Source of the DNA: Sweltsa coloradensis
Taxonomy: Eukaryota; Arthropoda; Insecta; Plecoptera; Chloroperlidae
Assembly (NCBI GenBank): GCA_024449915.1
Contig: JAMZAV010001291.1
Span: forward strand, 186,001-250,000
Reading direction: 5' to 3'
DNA length: 64,000 nucleotides
Shown here: one piece after another, positions 23,751 through 35,700 of the stretch
Position numbering within the stretch: position 1 is the first letter of the stretch
How the letters are laid out: each line of letters begins with the position of its first letter
Position numbers and translations under genes: made by a program
Notes under the pieces: generated by a model
Told to the model about the DNA's origin: nothing
Database searches by the model: none
The model's input: the letters and a program-made list of their open reading frames with translations, nothing else

Positions 23751-24338
23751 CTGGGTTTCTCACGATTTGTCAGGGGCCTGGTGGTGTACTTATTTTGAGA
23801 AGTTAATGTCACTTCAGGTCTACACTACAACTGTGAGGTGTGACAAACCTAGTTGCTATGCTATTCTTACATATTTATCACTTTGCACTTTGCATGGGGC
23901 TTTTAAGATCGATTCCACGTTTTAACATTAAAAATCACACAAACAATGGTGAATGCAGAGTAAAGCAACAACAATACCACTACCTCAACGATATTTCAGT
24001 TTGCTTCTCTCTTTCCCTCCCTATCCAACGTCCATGCAAAAAGTCATTCGTCCTATTCAGCCATGCGAGAGCTTTATGTTGATAGTGTACACCCTGCTAA
24101 GCCCTTCCTTGTTGAACTACATACTAAAACTTTGTAAATAAATAAGGATTTATTAAATTAACAACTACACTAGCACACTTACATAAATCAGTAAATCAGA
24201 TACTATAATAAATAGGTAACACTTTGATATCAAACAATAAAAAGTTAAAAACATAACAGGGCACTCAATGTTTTTATTTTTTATTTGGATTAATGACGCG
24301 TCAACCGTTAGGTAATAATGCACCACTCTAGCCTAGGG

Positions 24339-25428
24339 CAGTGGTTCCCAACCTTTTTCATCTCACGGACCGGCAAAATGATAAAGTCAACTACGCGGAC
24401 TGGCGCGGCTACAAGGAGTCTAGAGCGCAGCCCCAGCCGCCGGAGGCGAAATATTTGTTTGTGTTTTTATACCCCTAGATGGCCTGTACAGCGATCTGAG
24501 CAAAAGGTAGACGAAGGGAAGAGGCAACCGGAAGACAGTGTACACATGAATCATCATTCAAATCATCGTTAAAAATATATTAATAAATTACAAATTATCG
24601 ATTGTTAAACTTTTTTAGTGATGTTGATTATAATTATGTACGTATCACTAACAATAATTTGATTGCGCGTTAACAATCGTGGTTGTTTCTACGCTCGGGT
24701 TTCCGCGCAACAAGCCTGTCTTTACTTTTTAATAAAAACGTCTCACAGGGTTTTCTCTTAATTTTTTCGTATGTTTTTCTCGGCATAATCACTAGCATTA
24801 CACGAAAACCAACATATTTTATTTTCTAACTATTAACAGTTAACACAACAAATGACACAACACTTTCACAAATAATTTTTAATTTCGTACACGGGCTTCA
24901 AGAACGAGGAACTACACGACTGACTACACAAGGATGTGTCTACAGACTGAAGATATTCCCATTTCCTACAAACCAAGTCGCATCTGTGAGCCTTTACCGT
25001 CATAAAATCATTCATGAAATTGAAGTTTGTGCCGCCTTACAGAGGGTAGGTACAAGCAAAGTGCCATAAATGTGTCAAGTGCCATAAATGTGTCTGTTTC
25101 CGGCTTAGCTGATCTTCGGAGAAAACCCTTGTCGTTACGCCTGTCATTGCCGTCAATGCTCTTAACTTTCTGTGTCGGTAGAAGTGGGTGGGTGTTTGTA
25201 ATCGGTATTGATTGATTTATAAATAAGTGTCCCCTCCTAAGAAATTATAATTTAGTCTCCATCCCGAGTACAGGTAAAATAATAAAGTGTAAAACCAAAT
25301 TTTTGAATTTTTACACATTTCTAAAATATTATCAAAATTACAACAAATATGCAGCAGCACTTTCCGGACCGGTAGCAATTAGTCCGCGGACCGGCACCGG
25401 TCCGCGGACCACCGGTTGGGAACCACTG
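24339..25428. mobile_element. Non-autonomous hAT element, 1,090 bp, perfect TSD
   Basis: CAGTGGTTCCCAACC at the left, GGTTGGGAACCACTG at the right, and GCCTAGGG duplicated at 24331-24338 and 25429-25436. Subterminal GGACCGGC motifs are inverted too. The CAGTGGTTC-type end is classic for hAT elements. No transposase ORF survives. Confidence 0.93.
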
Positions 25429-25631
25429 GCCTAGGGGATATGGGGAGGAGGGGCCCATGCTCGGGGGTGTAGGAAGTGGCGGATTGACCTACACCTATGC
25501 CAGGGGTGGGTATGTCAGACCAACCTGAGTACCCACCCTGTTTTTCCTTATTGAGAATCTACAAAAATATGTTTGTGCACAAATTGGCACCAAACATTAC
25601 CTTGATGGCAAAAAGAATCGGGGGTAGGCCC

Positions 25632-26101
25632 TACTGTTTTTCTCACCATGAGCCCGGCGTTTTAGGGTTCAAAGAAACTAGGATGTCGCCTGCTCTATTA
25701 TGAAAGGTTGTAAACCCGTCCGAATTTGACGGGAAGGATGGGCCTCTCCGTAATAACAAAGTACAATTACATCCGATGCAAGTTGGTTGCAAGTAGTGAA
25801 TAGCTATCTAGCCTATATAATATATATATATATATATAATCGTATAATATAATATATATATAATCGTTGAGTGACTATTAGTCACTCAACGCTATAATGC
25901 CGCGCAAGATCAACGTTTCAACACTCGCTCCATCAATATCATCAGGATATAGGGTCAAGGTCGCACTGGATGTGACTGTACTTGACTGCTCTGCGGAGTC
26001 CACTTCAGCTGTCAAACTGTGATACGTTTACAACGTGACCACCACAGCCTGCGCTCTTTGAACCCACAAAACGCCGGGCTCAGCTTATGGTGAGACAAAC
26101 T
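25632..26101. repeat. Inverted-repeat element with possible hammerhead relic
   Basis: TCTCACCATGAGCCCGGCG near 25640 is inverted at about 26062-26096. The interior has an AT-repeat block (25818-25862), a perfect hairpin GTTGAGTGAC/GTCACTCAAC (25866-25890), and on the minus strand CUGAUGA (25945-25939) followed by GAAAC (25919-25915) without a proper stem II. Confidence 0.5.
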
Positions 26102-26387
26102 ATAGACCCGTTTACTGGTCGCTCCGCCTGAAATGGCTTCTCACCACAGGGGGTAGGTGGTATGGAAAATATTTGGCACCGGTCATATTGGAACCTTTGA
26201 GCCACCACTGGGTGCCAACACTATTACTGTAGTGCTTCACTGGCAGACTATGGTGACTGACAGAACAGCAATCAACACCGTGTGCATGTACAGTCATGGA
26301 AAAGAGAAGCTAGCTTATCCAAATTATCCAGTGCAACATAGTAAATCTCCTGATATTTCAACCTAAATTTGTATTTATTTCTTCATT

Positions 26388-27360
26388 GTGGTGTCAGTTG
26401 GTCTTGTGATCAGCATCTCTGCTTCCAATGCAGAAGGTCCAGGGTTTGATTCCCGCTAAACGCAGAAGTTTTTAAAACTACTGATTTGGACTTGGGTTAG
26501 GAATTCGTAAACGAGGCACATAATCAATTCACAGTTGTTCTGAATCGGCCTTATTGATTCTGGCGTTGATCTGCGGGTGTTCACTGTCCAAACCAGTGAT
26601 TGCTATATTTCCTATTAAAAAAATCGATCTTTGGTTGGTTATCGCTCAATTGCGTGCGATTGTGTCGGGGCCTACAAGGTTAGCTTAGTCGCTTTGGTTT
26701 AATATCCCCCACTGAAAATCGGTTATACTAGGAAAACGCTTAAGTCCCGCCGCGTTGTTGGATGAGCGTAATTGGTGCATTGAGCTGCCATGTGTTACGC
26801 GGATTTTCTGTTGTTCTGAGAAAAAATTATTACTTAGTCGAAGATTTTTTTAAATTAAATTAAATAAAAAAAATTAACTTAATTTTTTTAATAAATCGTA
26901 ATTTTAAAAAAAATAAAAAATCTTAAAACTGCAATTTTCATAAGAAATAATTATTCGATTGCGCTCAAATTTAACACGAGTATATTAATTCATGAAATTA
27001 AGGTTCTGTGAAAAAATCATTACAATAGGATAAAGCATGTAGGTGTTATAAGTCAAAGAATTGTTTAAAAAATCGAAAAAAATCGTAAAATTGCGTTTTT
27101 TATAAGAAAAAATTTCCCGATTGCGCTCAAAAACGTGGCAGTTCTAAGTTCAGAGATTTCGAAGGCCTCCATAAAATTTCATCGCAATCGGAGTATCGGT
27201 TTAGCCGGAATCGTGTTAACAAACACACAAAAATACAAAAAAAAAAGAAAAAAAAAGAAAAAAAAAAAACATTCCGGATTTTTTTCTCCAGTGTAGTGAA
27301 ATGGAATCTTCGCTTCGCTCGCTACGCTCATCCAATGACTGACTGGGTGGAAATGTTATA
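26388..27360 (+). repeat. tRNA-derived SINE family A, interrupted copy
   Basis: The head has a TCTGC/GCAGA anticodon-like stem and CCAGGGTTTGATTCCC B-box; the body matches the copy at 59631. The tail CCCCCACTGAAAATCGGTTAT stops at 26726 where another repeat is inserted, and resumes after 27336 as GACTGACTGGGTGG. Confidence 0.8.
26727..27336 (+). mobile_element. ACTAGGAAAACGC-family repeat inserted in a SINE
   Basis: Starts ACTAGGAAAACGCTTAAGTC and ends CTTCGCTCGCTACGCTCATC then CAA. It contains internal repeats around GATTGCGCTCAAA and an A-rich tract. TTGGATGAGCGTA appears near the start and inverted at the end. No protein. Other copies: 31162-31933, 31934-32712 and 40311-40926 (minus), partial 27865-28190, divergent 35275-35866. 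Confidence 0.75.
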
Positions 27361-27697
27361 TTTACCATTACTCGCACATCCCTAAATTAAACGAACATTT
27401 GAAGTTTTGCCATAGGGACAAGGAAAAGTTACAACTTACAATCAGGTTCGGTAAGATACTGATTTATGAAGAAAACACCAATGCCATGATGTGACCTTGT
27501 TTAAATGCATGGAAAATTAATTGCAATTTCATTTTTGAAATAGCATCTTTGAACAGTGGAATTTTTTTCATATATGGCCTGCTTGATTATGAAAAATGAA
27601 ATAATATTGTAATAAGAAACAAGTAAGATGGACCTTAAAAAACTTTTTAATTTATACTTGAAAGTAGTATGGTACAATGTATGTCCTTATTAATATT

Positions 27698-27835
27698 TTA
27701 TAAGTTTGAACTATCAATGACGTGTTGATCTGGTTCTGAGCATGAAGTTGAAGTCTGGGCTAGAAGCCACTCCGTCCAAGTGGGACTTACTAAGATTTCC
27801 ATCGTTACTTCTTGGAAAACTTCACTGGTGCTAAC
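27698..27835 (-). CDS. NAT9: NAT9 exon 6 (C-terminus and stop)
   Basis: VSTSEVFQEVTMEILVSPTW then TEWLLAQT (human VATSSVFQEVTLRL... WLLEQT). TAA at 27700-27698. Acceptor CTTGTTTCAG. Confidence 0.94.
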   Translation of the reverse strand, partial: VSTSEVFQEVTMEILVSPTWTEWLLAQTSTSCSEPDQHVIDSSNL

Positions 27836-30800
27836 CTGAAACAAGGTAAAGTTGCTTTTTAAATACTAGGAAGCTTCGCAAACGCTTTTTCAGGCACGTT
27901 GTTGGATGAGCGTATGTTTTTTTAAACGAAAAAAGGGTAAAATTGTGATTTTCATGAGAAATTATTTTTTGATTGCACTCAAATTTCACACAAATATATA
28001 AATTCATAAAATTAAGGTTCTGTGAAAATATCATTACAATCGGATAAAGCATGTAGGTGTTATAAGTCAAAGAATGTTTTAAAAATTTTAAAAAATCGTC
28101 AAATTGCGATTTTCATAAGAAATAATTTTTCGATTGCGCTCAAATTTCACACGAATATATTAATTCATAAAATTAAGGTTCTACCATAGGGCATTTACTT
28201 ACATACATACATCAGCAACTTGTCTACTCATTAGTATTAATAATTAACATTAATATGTGTCTGTGCAACCTACATAACGTTTGTAAGGTAAGCTAAGCTG
28301 TCGTGCTTCTGTACCTTTCCCCCCACTGAAACATGTTTATTCATGTTCCCAGTGTAAGTACTTAGTACATAAAAGTTTTTCTCTTTTAATGTTTTTTTCC
28401 CCTTTTTTTTCTTTTCATTTCATTCTCCACCCTTTTTTATATTTGATTCGTTCATTAAATGCATTTAATATCATTTTTATTTGTTACCAAAATTGTTGTG
28501 TTTAATGCATTGTTGTAATGCTACTATTTCAAATATTTACTTAAATGTAGTTTATTGTTGTTTCTGCATCTATGTACTTAGATTTATTTAGTTGTCCTCC
28601 TTTGTAAATCAGTTTTTATAACTGAATAGGATAGACGTTAAATAAATAATAAAATAAAAAAATAAAATACATACATACATAGGGCTAAACCCAGTCATTT
28701 TTGTAGCCTACTTAGGCCAGGCTTTCCAGTTGAAATAAATAAGAGCAACAAGGCGGCCATTGAAGCAACCTACAGTGAGCATGCTGAGAACTACATAAGC
28801 CACGATGACGTCACAATGAATTATTCCAATTTATAAGATCAAGAAGGCATGTGGTTCTTGGGTTGACCTGCCATGTCCCACTAGGATTCCACATTGACTT
28901 TACTTAAAAACAATTTATATCCTTAGTACCTACACACAATTTTTTTCAATGTTTCTTACTTCTGTAAATCCAATTTTCTTGAACATAGATATACTTTTTG
29001 CGTTATCGAGTCCAATTTTCACCTGGTATTTATGAACACCCAACTCCTCGCAACCTAAAAGTATAAAATTAAATGCATCAGAATCATTTTAGGTACTCTA
29101 GTACGTATTATAGTGCTTAGCTCATATTTTAGGACTTTATTGAATTCTGGTTTAATGATCAAATTTACCATATCGAAACATTAATAGCATTGCTTCCCAT
29201 CCACATCGCTTCCCTCTTGCAGTTGGCTCCGCTATCATGATCTCGGCTTCAGCTACCCACGGCTCTTCTTCACCGTTGACGATGAAGAGGTTTGTGTCTC
29301 CTATCATGGCGGCTGCAAGAAATAACAACACTTAAAGGAGTATTTACCCGCTAAACTCAAAAAATATCTTTCATTCAGGCTAGCTAGTTATGAATTTAGA
29401 AATTAACAGAAAAATTATTGGGTCAACTATTAACCCCCAAACAATTGTCAAACTTGGAATTTTTCGAGCTAGGTCCCATCGGCAAAAATCTCCCATAAGA
29501 AATAAATTGGGGTCAATCTTTATGCCCCGTGACCTTGGAGGATTTTGATCAAAAATAATATTGGCCATTATTGACGTACTCTACAGACTTTTCTGTAAAT
29601 TCTCTATATTTTGTTTTGTAATTTGGGCAAGTGGTTCGGTCAAAATATGCTGATATGATTACCAAGAAGGAGTGTGATTTTGGAATGCATATTTTTGTGT
29701 GTTTGAGTGTATATTTGTGCACAGTTTCAAGACACGATGTTATAAAGGGCCATTTTAGATTGGTATGATCATGCTCTAGTATCTATGTGGAACAAAAAAG
29801 AAGCAAGTTAAAGCCGATTTTCGAAATTTACCAAAACGCCAATTGTTGCTATTTTCTGGATTAAAAAAAATTGAAAAATTTGTGTAAAATCACAGTTACA
29901 AGATATAATTTTTTAAACGGTCATTTAAGTGTAGTATTTGGCTATAGATTTGGTAGTAAAAAATAATTTTTTGGGGTAATAGCTATTATTATTATTATTG
30001 GGATATAGCACCTTTAACAATAACATGCCAGTTAAATGCGCATTACACTTGGAAGTGAAAGTGACAAGGGTGAAAATTAAACAGAAGAAATAGGCCCTTC
30101 TATTTAAAGCAAGTACAAACAACACGGGTTCCGGTTAACGATTAACCAGTAGATAATTAGATTTATTAATTAATTATACCATTTCGAGTAGAAAATTTGT
30201 GAAATGTCCGTAATTTACTCGATTCTTGTGACCTTTGCCAATTTTAACCAACCATGAACCAAAAAATTAATTAAAGCAATTTTTGTACTGGATCCCAATG
30301 TTTTCCATTGTGTTTCCTTTTGGGGATTATGACTTGCATTTATATTGAGATTCAGATTTTTATTTACCAACTATACACATACCTATATGGCACACTGAAT
30401 GAGAATGAATGACATTAATGATTCAGCCCTAGTCTATACCATCTATGGTTTCATTATATGTGCCCAAGTTTGATAGGTATCCTACGTACATCAAAACTAA
30501 ATACAAATGTATACGGGTATTTATTTACCAATTTCATCTCCAGTTGTGTCAAATACTTGTTTATCCAGAATTATAAATGTACATTCTGTAAAAGAAAAAG
30601 AAAAACAGTTTAGGCCTAATGAGTGAGCTAACTACTGTAGGCCTACTGAGATATATTTTTTAATAATTTTTATTGGACATTAGATTACTAATACAAACAG
30701 TTTCCACCTTAATCTAAATCTAAATATCTAAATCTAAAAATCTAAATATCTAATCTAAATATTTGAATAGGTACCGGCATACCACAACATGTGGGCATAC

Positions 30801-32711
30801 TAGGTATGTATGTATGTATAGGTCCTCCAGTTATGGAGCTCCTGGACAATTTCAACAATGGTTCTACTCAGTTCAGTTCAGTTTATTAAGCAGTTTTTTC
30901 CATGGCACACATTTGTTACATTACATTAGATTCGTTTATCGTCCACAGCTCTTTCCTGCGGTGCAGGTGTAAAGTGTAGGCCAGAAACAGTCAATAGATA
31001 GTGCATGGATGTATAAAACATCACGGTGGTGTTTTCTGCAGTGGAACAAAATAACATGTCAATGCTGCAGGTCTACACCATACACCACAGATGGCAGTGC
31101 AGGACAAACAAACAAAGCTTACCTATATAAGTTATAACATCATATTACATTACATATTACTAGGAAAACGCTTAAGTCCTGCCGCGTTGTTGGATGAGGT
31201 AATTGGTGTATTGAGCTGCCATGTGTTATGCGGATTTTCTGTTGTTCTGTGAAAAAATCATTACTAAGTTGAAGATTTTTTAAACATTAATTTTTAAATT
31301 AAATAAAAAATAAACTTTAATTTTTAGTTTTTAAATTAATCGTAATTTAAAAAAGGAAAAAAATCGTAAAATTGCGATTTTCATAAGAAATAATTATTCG
31401 ATTGCGCTCAAATTTCACACGAATATATTAATTCATAAAATTAAGCTTCTGTGAAAAAATTATTACAATCAGATAAAGCATGTAGGTGTTATAAGTCAAA
31501 GAGTTGTTTTAAAAAAGTAAAATCACGAAAAATTTCGATTTTCACGAGAAATAATTTTTCGATCGCGCTCAAATACCACACGAATATCTTAATTCAAAAA
31601 ATTATGGTTCTGTGAAAAAAATCATAACAAACGGATAAAGCATGTAGGTGTTATAAGTAGAAGAAATTTTCCAAAAATCAAAAAAAATCGTAAAATTGCG
31701 ATTTTAAAGAGAAATAATTTTTCGATTGCGCTCAAAAACGTGGCAGTTCTAAGTTCAGAGATTTCGAAGGCCTCCATAAAATTTCATCGCAATTGGAGTA
31801 TCGGTTTAGCCGGAATCGTGCGGACAAACACACAAAAATACAAAAAAAAAAAGAATAAAAAAAAACATTCCGGATTTTTTTCTCCAGTGTAGTGAAATGG
31901 AATCTTCGCTTCGCTCGCTACGCTCATCCAATTACTAGGAAAACGCTTAAGTCCTGCCGCGTTGTTGGATGAGTGTAATTGGTGCATTGAGCTGCCATGT
32001 GTTATGCGGATTTTGTGTTGTTCTGTGAAAAAAACATTACTTTGTTGAAGATTTTTTTTAAATTAATTTAAATTAAATAAAAAATAAACTTTAATTTTAA
32101 TTTTTTTTAATTAATCGTAATTTTAAAAAAGAAAAAAATCGTAAAATTGCGATTTTCATAAGAAATAATTATTTGATTGCGCTCAAATTTCACACGAATA
32201 TATTAATTCATAAAATTAAGGTTCTGTGAAAAAATTATTACAATCGGTTAAAGCATGTAGGTGTTTTAAGTCAAAGAATTGTTTTAAAAAAGAAAAAACC
32301 CGTAAAATTTCGATTTTCATGAGAAATAATTTTTCGATTGCGCTCAAATTTCACACGAATATCTTAATTCATAAAATTATGGTTCTGTGAAAAACTCATT
32401 AAAATCGGATAAAGCATGTAGGTGTTATAAGTCGAAGAAATTTTAAAAAATCGAAAAAAATCGTAAAATTGCGATTTTCATGAGAAATAATTTTTCGATT
32501 GCGCTCAAAAACGTGGCAGTTCTAAGTTCAGAGATTTCGAAGGTCTCCAGAAAATTTCATTGCAATTGGAGTATCGGTTTAGCCGGAATCGTGCTGACAA
32601 ACACACAATAATACAGAAAAAAAGAAAAAAAGAAAGAAAAAAAAAACATTCCGGATTTTTTTCTCCAGTGTAGTGAAATGGAATCTTCGCTTCGCTCGCT
32701 ATGCTCATCCA

Positions 32712-32753
<42 letters not shown>

Positions 32754-35700
32754 AACATTTAAATAAGAAAACAAAACATTTAAATAATAAATATCCATAC
32801 TTTTGATGATCTTATTGATTATTCAGTTGAAAACAAAAGATGTGAGTGGGACAATAAAACAACTACTACTATTTACTTGGTCTACCAATTGTTTGGTCGG
32901 GGATTGATCCATGATAATGATTATGTACCATTTCATTATGGAATACAATTGTAATAATAATATTGAATTTTGTAACAAGTGAAACGGTGCTACTGGTAGG
33001 CCTACATACTTTATGACAGACAAAACTACCCAACGACATTCTAACGACTATTCAAGAAACCAGAATAAATTATGACTACAACAATTAAAATACTTAGTCA
33101 TCTATCTAGGGCGACGGTCGGTCGCCCGCAGCCAAGCGCACGCGACTGCTAGAAGGCGATGACTAACTCGACCCTGTTTACTCCTACCCGAGTTGGGGGG
33201 TTTTCAGCTATCTGCACACGCCGTCCCGAAAGATTTACAATCTTGAAACTCGGTATATGACCTGATATGTGGTCCATGACATACCAAAAAAAAAATCAGC
33301 CCGATCCGATTACCCGTTCTGTGTTAAAAAAGTGCGTAAATATCGACGATAATCGTCCGGCTGGCTGGTTGGGGGGGGGGGGGGGAGTGGATTCTGCCAG
33401 AGAGGAATAAGAGCCTACAGAGAAAACGGTACATCTTAGAACTATGAAATTTGGACCACACTTAGATGTACCTCAGACTCACAAACTTCCGCCGAGAGAC
33501 AAGCAATATTCCACCCCCAACACCCCCAAATCATCCCCTAAAATTAAAATAATTCATAGCTCTAACCCAAAATTAAATTTTTAGTCAAATTAGGAAAAAA
33601 AAAATTATGTTCATATATGTGTTTTAACCCAATCGGTCTATTCTCATTATATAAACCACATTTTGTCAACCCCCATCCCTAATAGTTTATATTATTTTTA
33701 CCTTGATTTCCAGCATTCACCACGAAGGCACCTAATGAGTTATCATCATGAAATTTGACATGATGGTACATAATAATATGAAAAATAATCCGCTGAGAGG
33801 CAATTAAGCGATATTCCACCCCCAACACCCCCTAAAACTGGAATAATTCATAGCTCTAATCTAAAATTGATGTTTTATTCAAATTAGTTATTAAAATTAT
33901 GTTTTAATGTGTTTTAATCCAATCGGCTTATTCTCATTTCCTAAACCATATTTTTTCAAACCCCATCCCTTATAGTTTATATTATTTTTACCTTGATTTT
34001 CAGCATTCACCATGAAGGCACCTAATGAGTTATCAGCATGGAATTTGGCATGATGTTACATACTAATATGAAAAATAATTTGTCGCGATGCAAGCGATAT
34101 TCCACCCCCAACATCCCCTAAATCATCCCCTAAAATTAGAATAATTCATAGCTCTAACCCAAAATTGTATTTTTATTCAAAATTAGTAAATTATGTTTTA
34201 ATGTGTTTTAACCCAATAAGCCTATTCTCATTTCCTAAACAACACTTTTTCAACCCCCATCCCTAATAGTTTATATTATTTTTACCTTGATTTCCAGCAT
34301 TCACCATAAAGGTACCGAATGAGTTATCAGCATGAAATTTGGCATGGTGGTACATAATAATCCGCCAGGAGACAAGCGATATTTCACCCCCACTGTTCCC
34401 TACCACTCTTTACTTTGGGAAAAACGTTATGTTGTATTTATTACAATTTTTAATATTTTAATTGCTGATTAAAATTATGCGTCAATGTGTTATAGTCCGG
34501 TCAACAAATCATTCACACAAAAACCCAAGACGACATTAACCATATTAAATTTAATAAAAACATTGAATATTGCCAACTAGGCCTACAGATTGAAAACAAA
34601 AAAAAAGATGGTAGCTTTTGTTTCTAAACAATCTGTTTTAAAGGCACTGTATCCACCTTTACACGTATTTCACATATTTCAAGCTTTGCTATGAAACAAA
34701 CAACAAAAAGATGTGATATCCCCCCAAAATACAAAAATTTGTAAAAAAAAAAACGGCAGCCAAGCTCTCCTTCCAAAGTCTTCGGCTGTGAATGCTGTGA
34801 GATATAGAAGTTGAGCCAAGCATTTCATTCTTTCTCCCTAGTTTCGCATTGAAAAGAAGTAAGATCATTTCGCCTGTTGACGAGCGCCAAGCCAACCATT
34901 TTCGTGGTAAAAAAAGTTAAAATTTTAAACTCAAAATCATAAAAAAATTACTTGGCTATTGATTTTGGTACGAGGACTCTAAAAAGTCAATGGCCAAGTA
35001 ATTTTTTTATGATTCTGAGTTTAAAATTTTAACTTTTTTTACCACGAAAATGGTTGGCTTGGCGCTCGTCAACAGGCGAAATGATCTTACTTCTTTTCAA
35101 TACGAAACTAGGGAGAAAGAATGAAATGCTTGGCTCAACTTCTATATCTCACAGCATTCACAGCCAAAGACTTTGGAAGGAGAGCTTGGCTGCCGTTTTT
35201 TACAAATTTTTGTATTTTGGGGGGATCCTTATTGCTTTGAACACACTATTTCATTATTATATTATTATCATTGTTCTAGGAAAACGCTAAAGTACCACGA
35301 CGGTATGGTTGATGGATGAGCTTTTTTGTAAGTTTTTAGTTTGCCTGGGATCTATTTACTTATCAAGTGTTTTTTGAACACATTGTTGTTGTTGTTGTTG
35401 ATTGTTGTCAAGTTTCTATTGTTACTTGTAAATTGTTATTATAAACCTAAAAAAACTCATATTAAAACCTTTATTCTATGGATTCTGGCTAACTTTTTCA
35501 ACTTTTTCTTTCAAAAAGCAATACATCACCATTACCTTAATGTCCATGTGAAATATGAACGTTGTAGCCCCACCCATTTGGTCAGAATCAGCCCAAATGT
35601 CACGAAAATATCGCACTAAAAATCAAAAAAATCGTAAAAGTACGATATTCATGAGAGATATTTCTTCGATTTTACCCAAAAACGTGGCAGGTCTAAGTTC

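Noticed and set aside
32505..32798. ORF of 97 aa ending in poly-Asn
   Set aside because: Translation of the family A repeat and the ATT microsatellite.
33480..34400. CRISPR-like array
   Set aside because: The repeat unit is nearly 300 bp with no short repeat/spacer pattern and the host is an animal; it is an ordinary tandem repeat.
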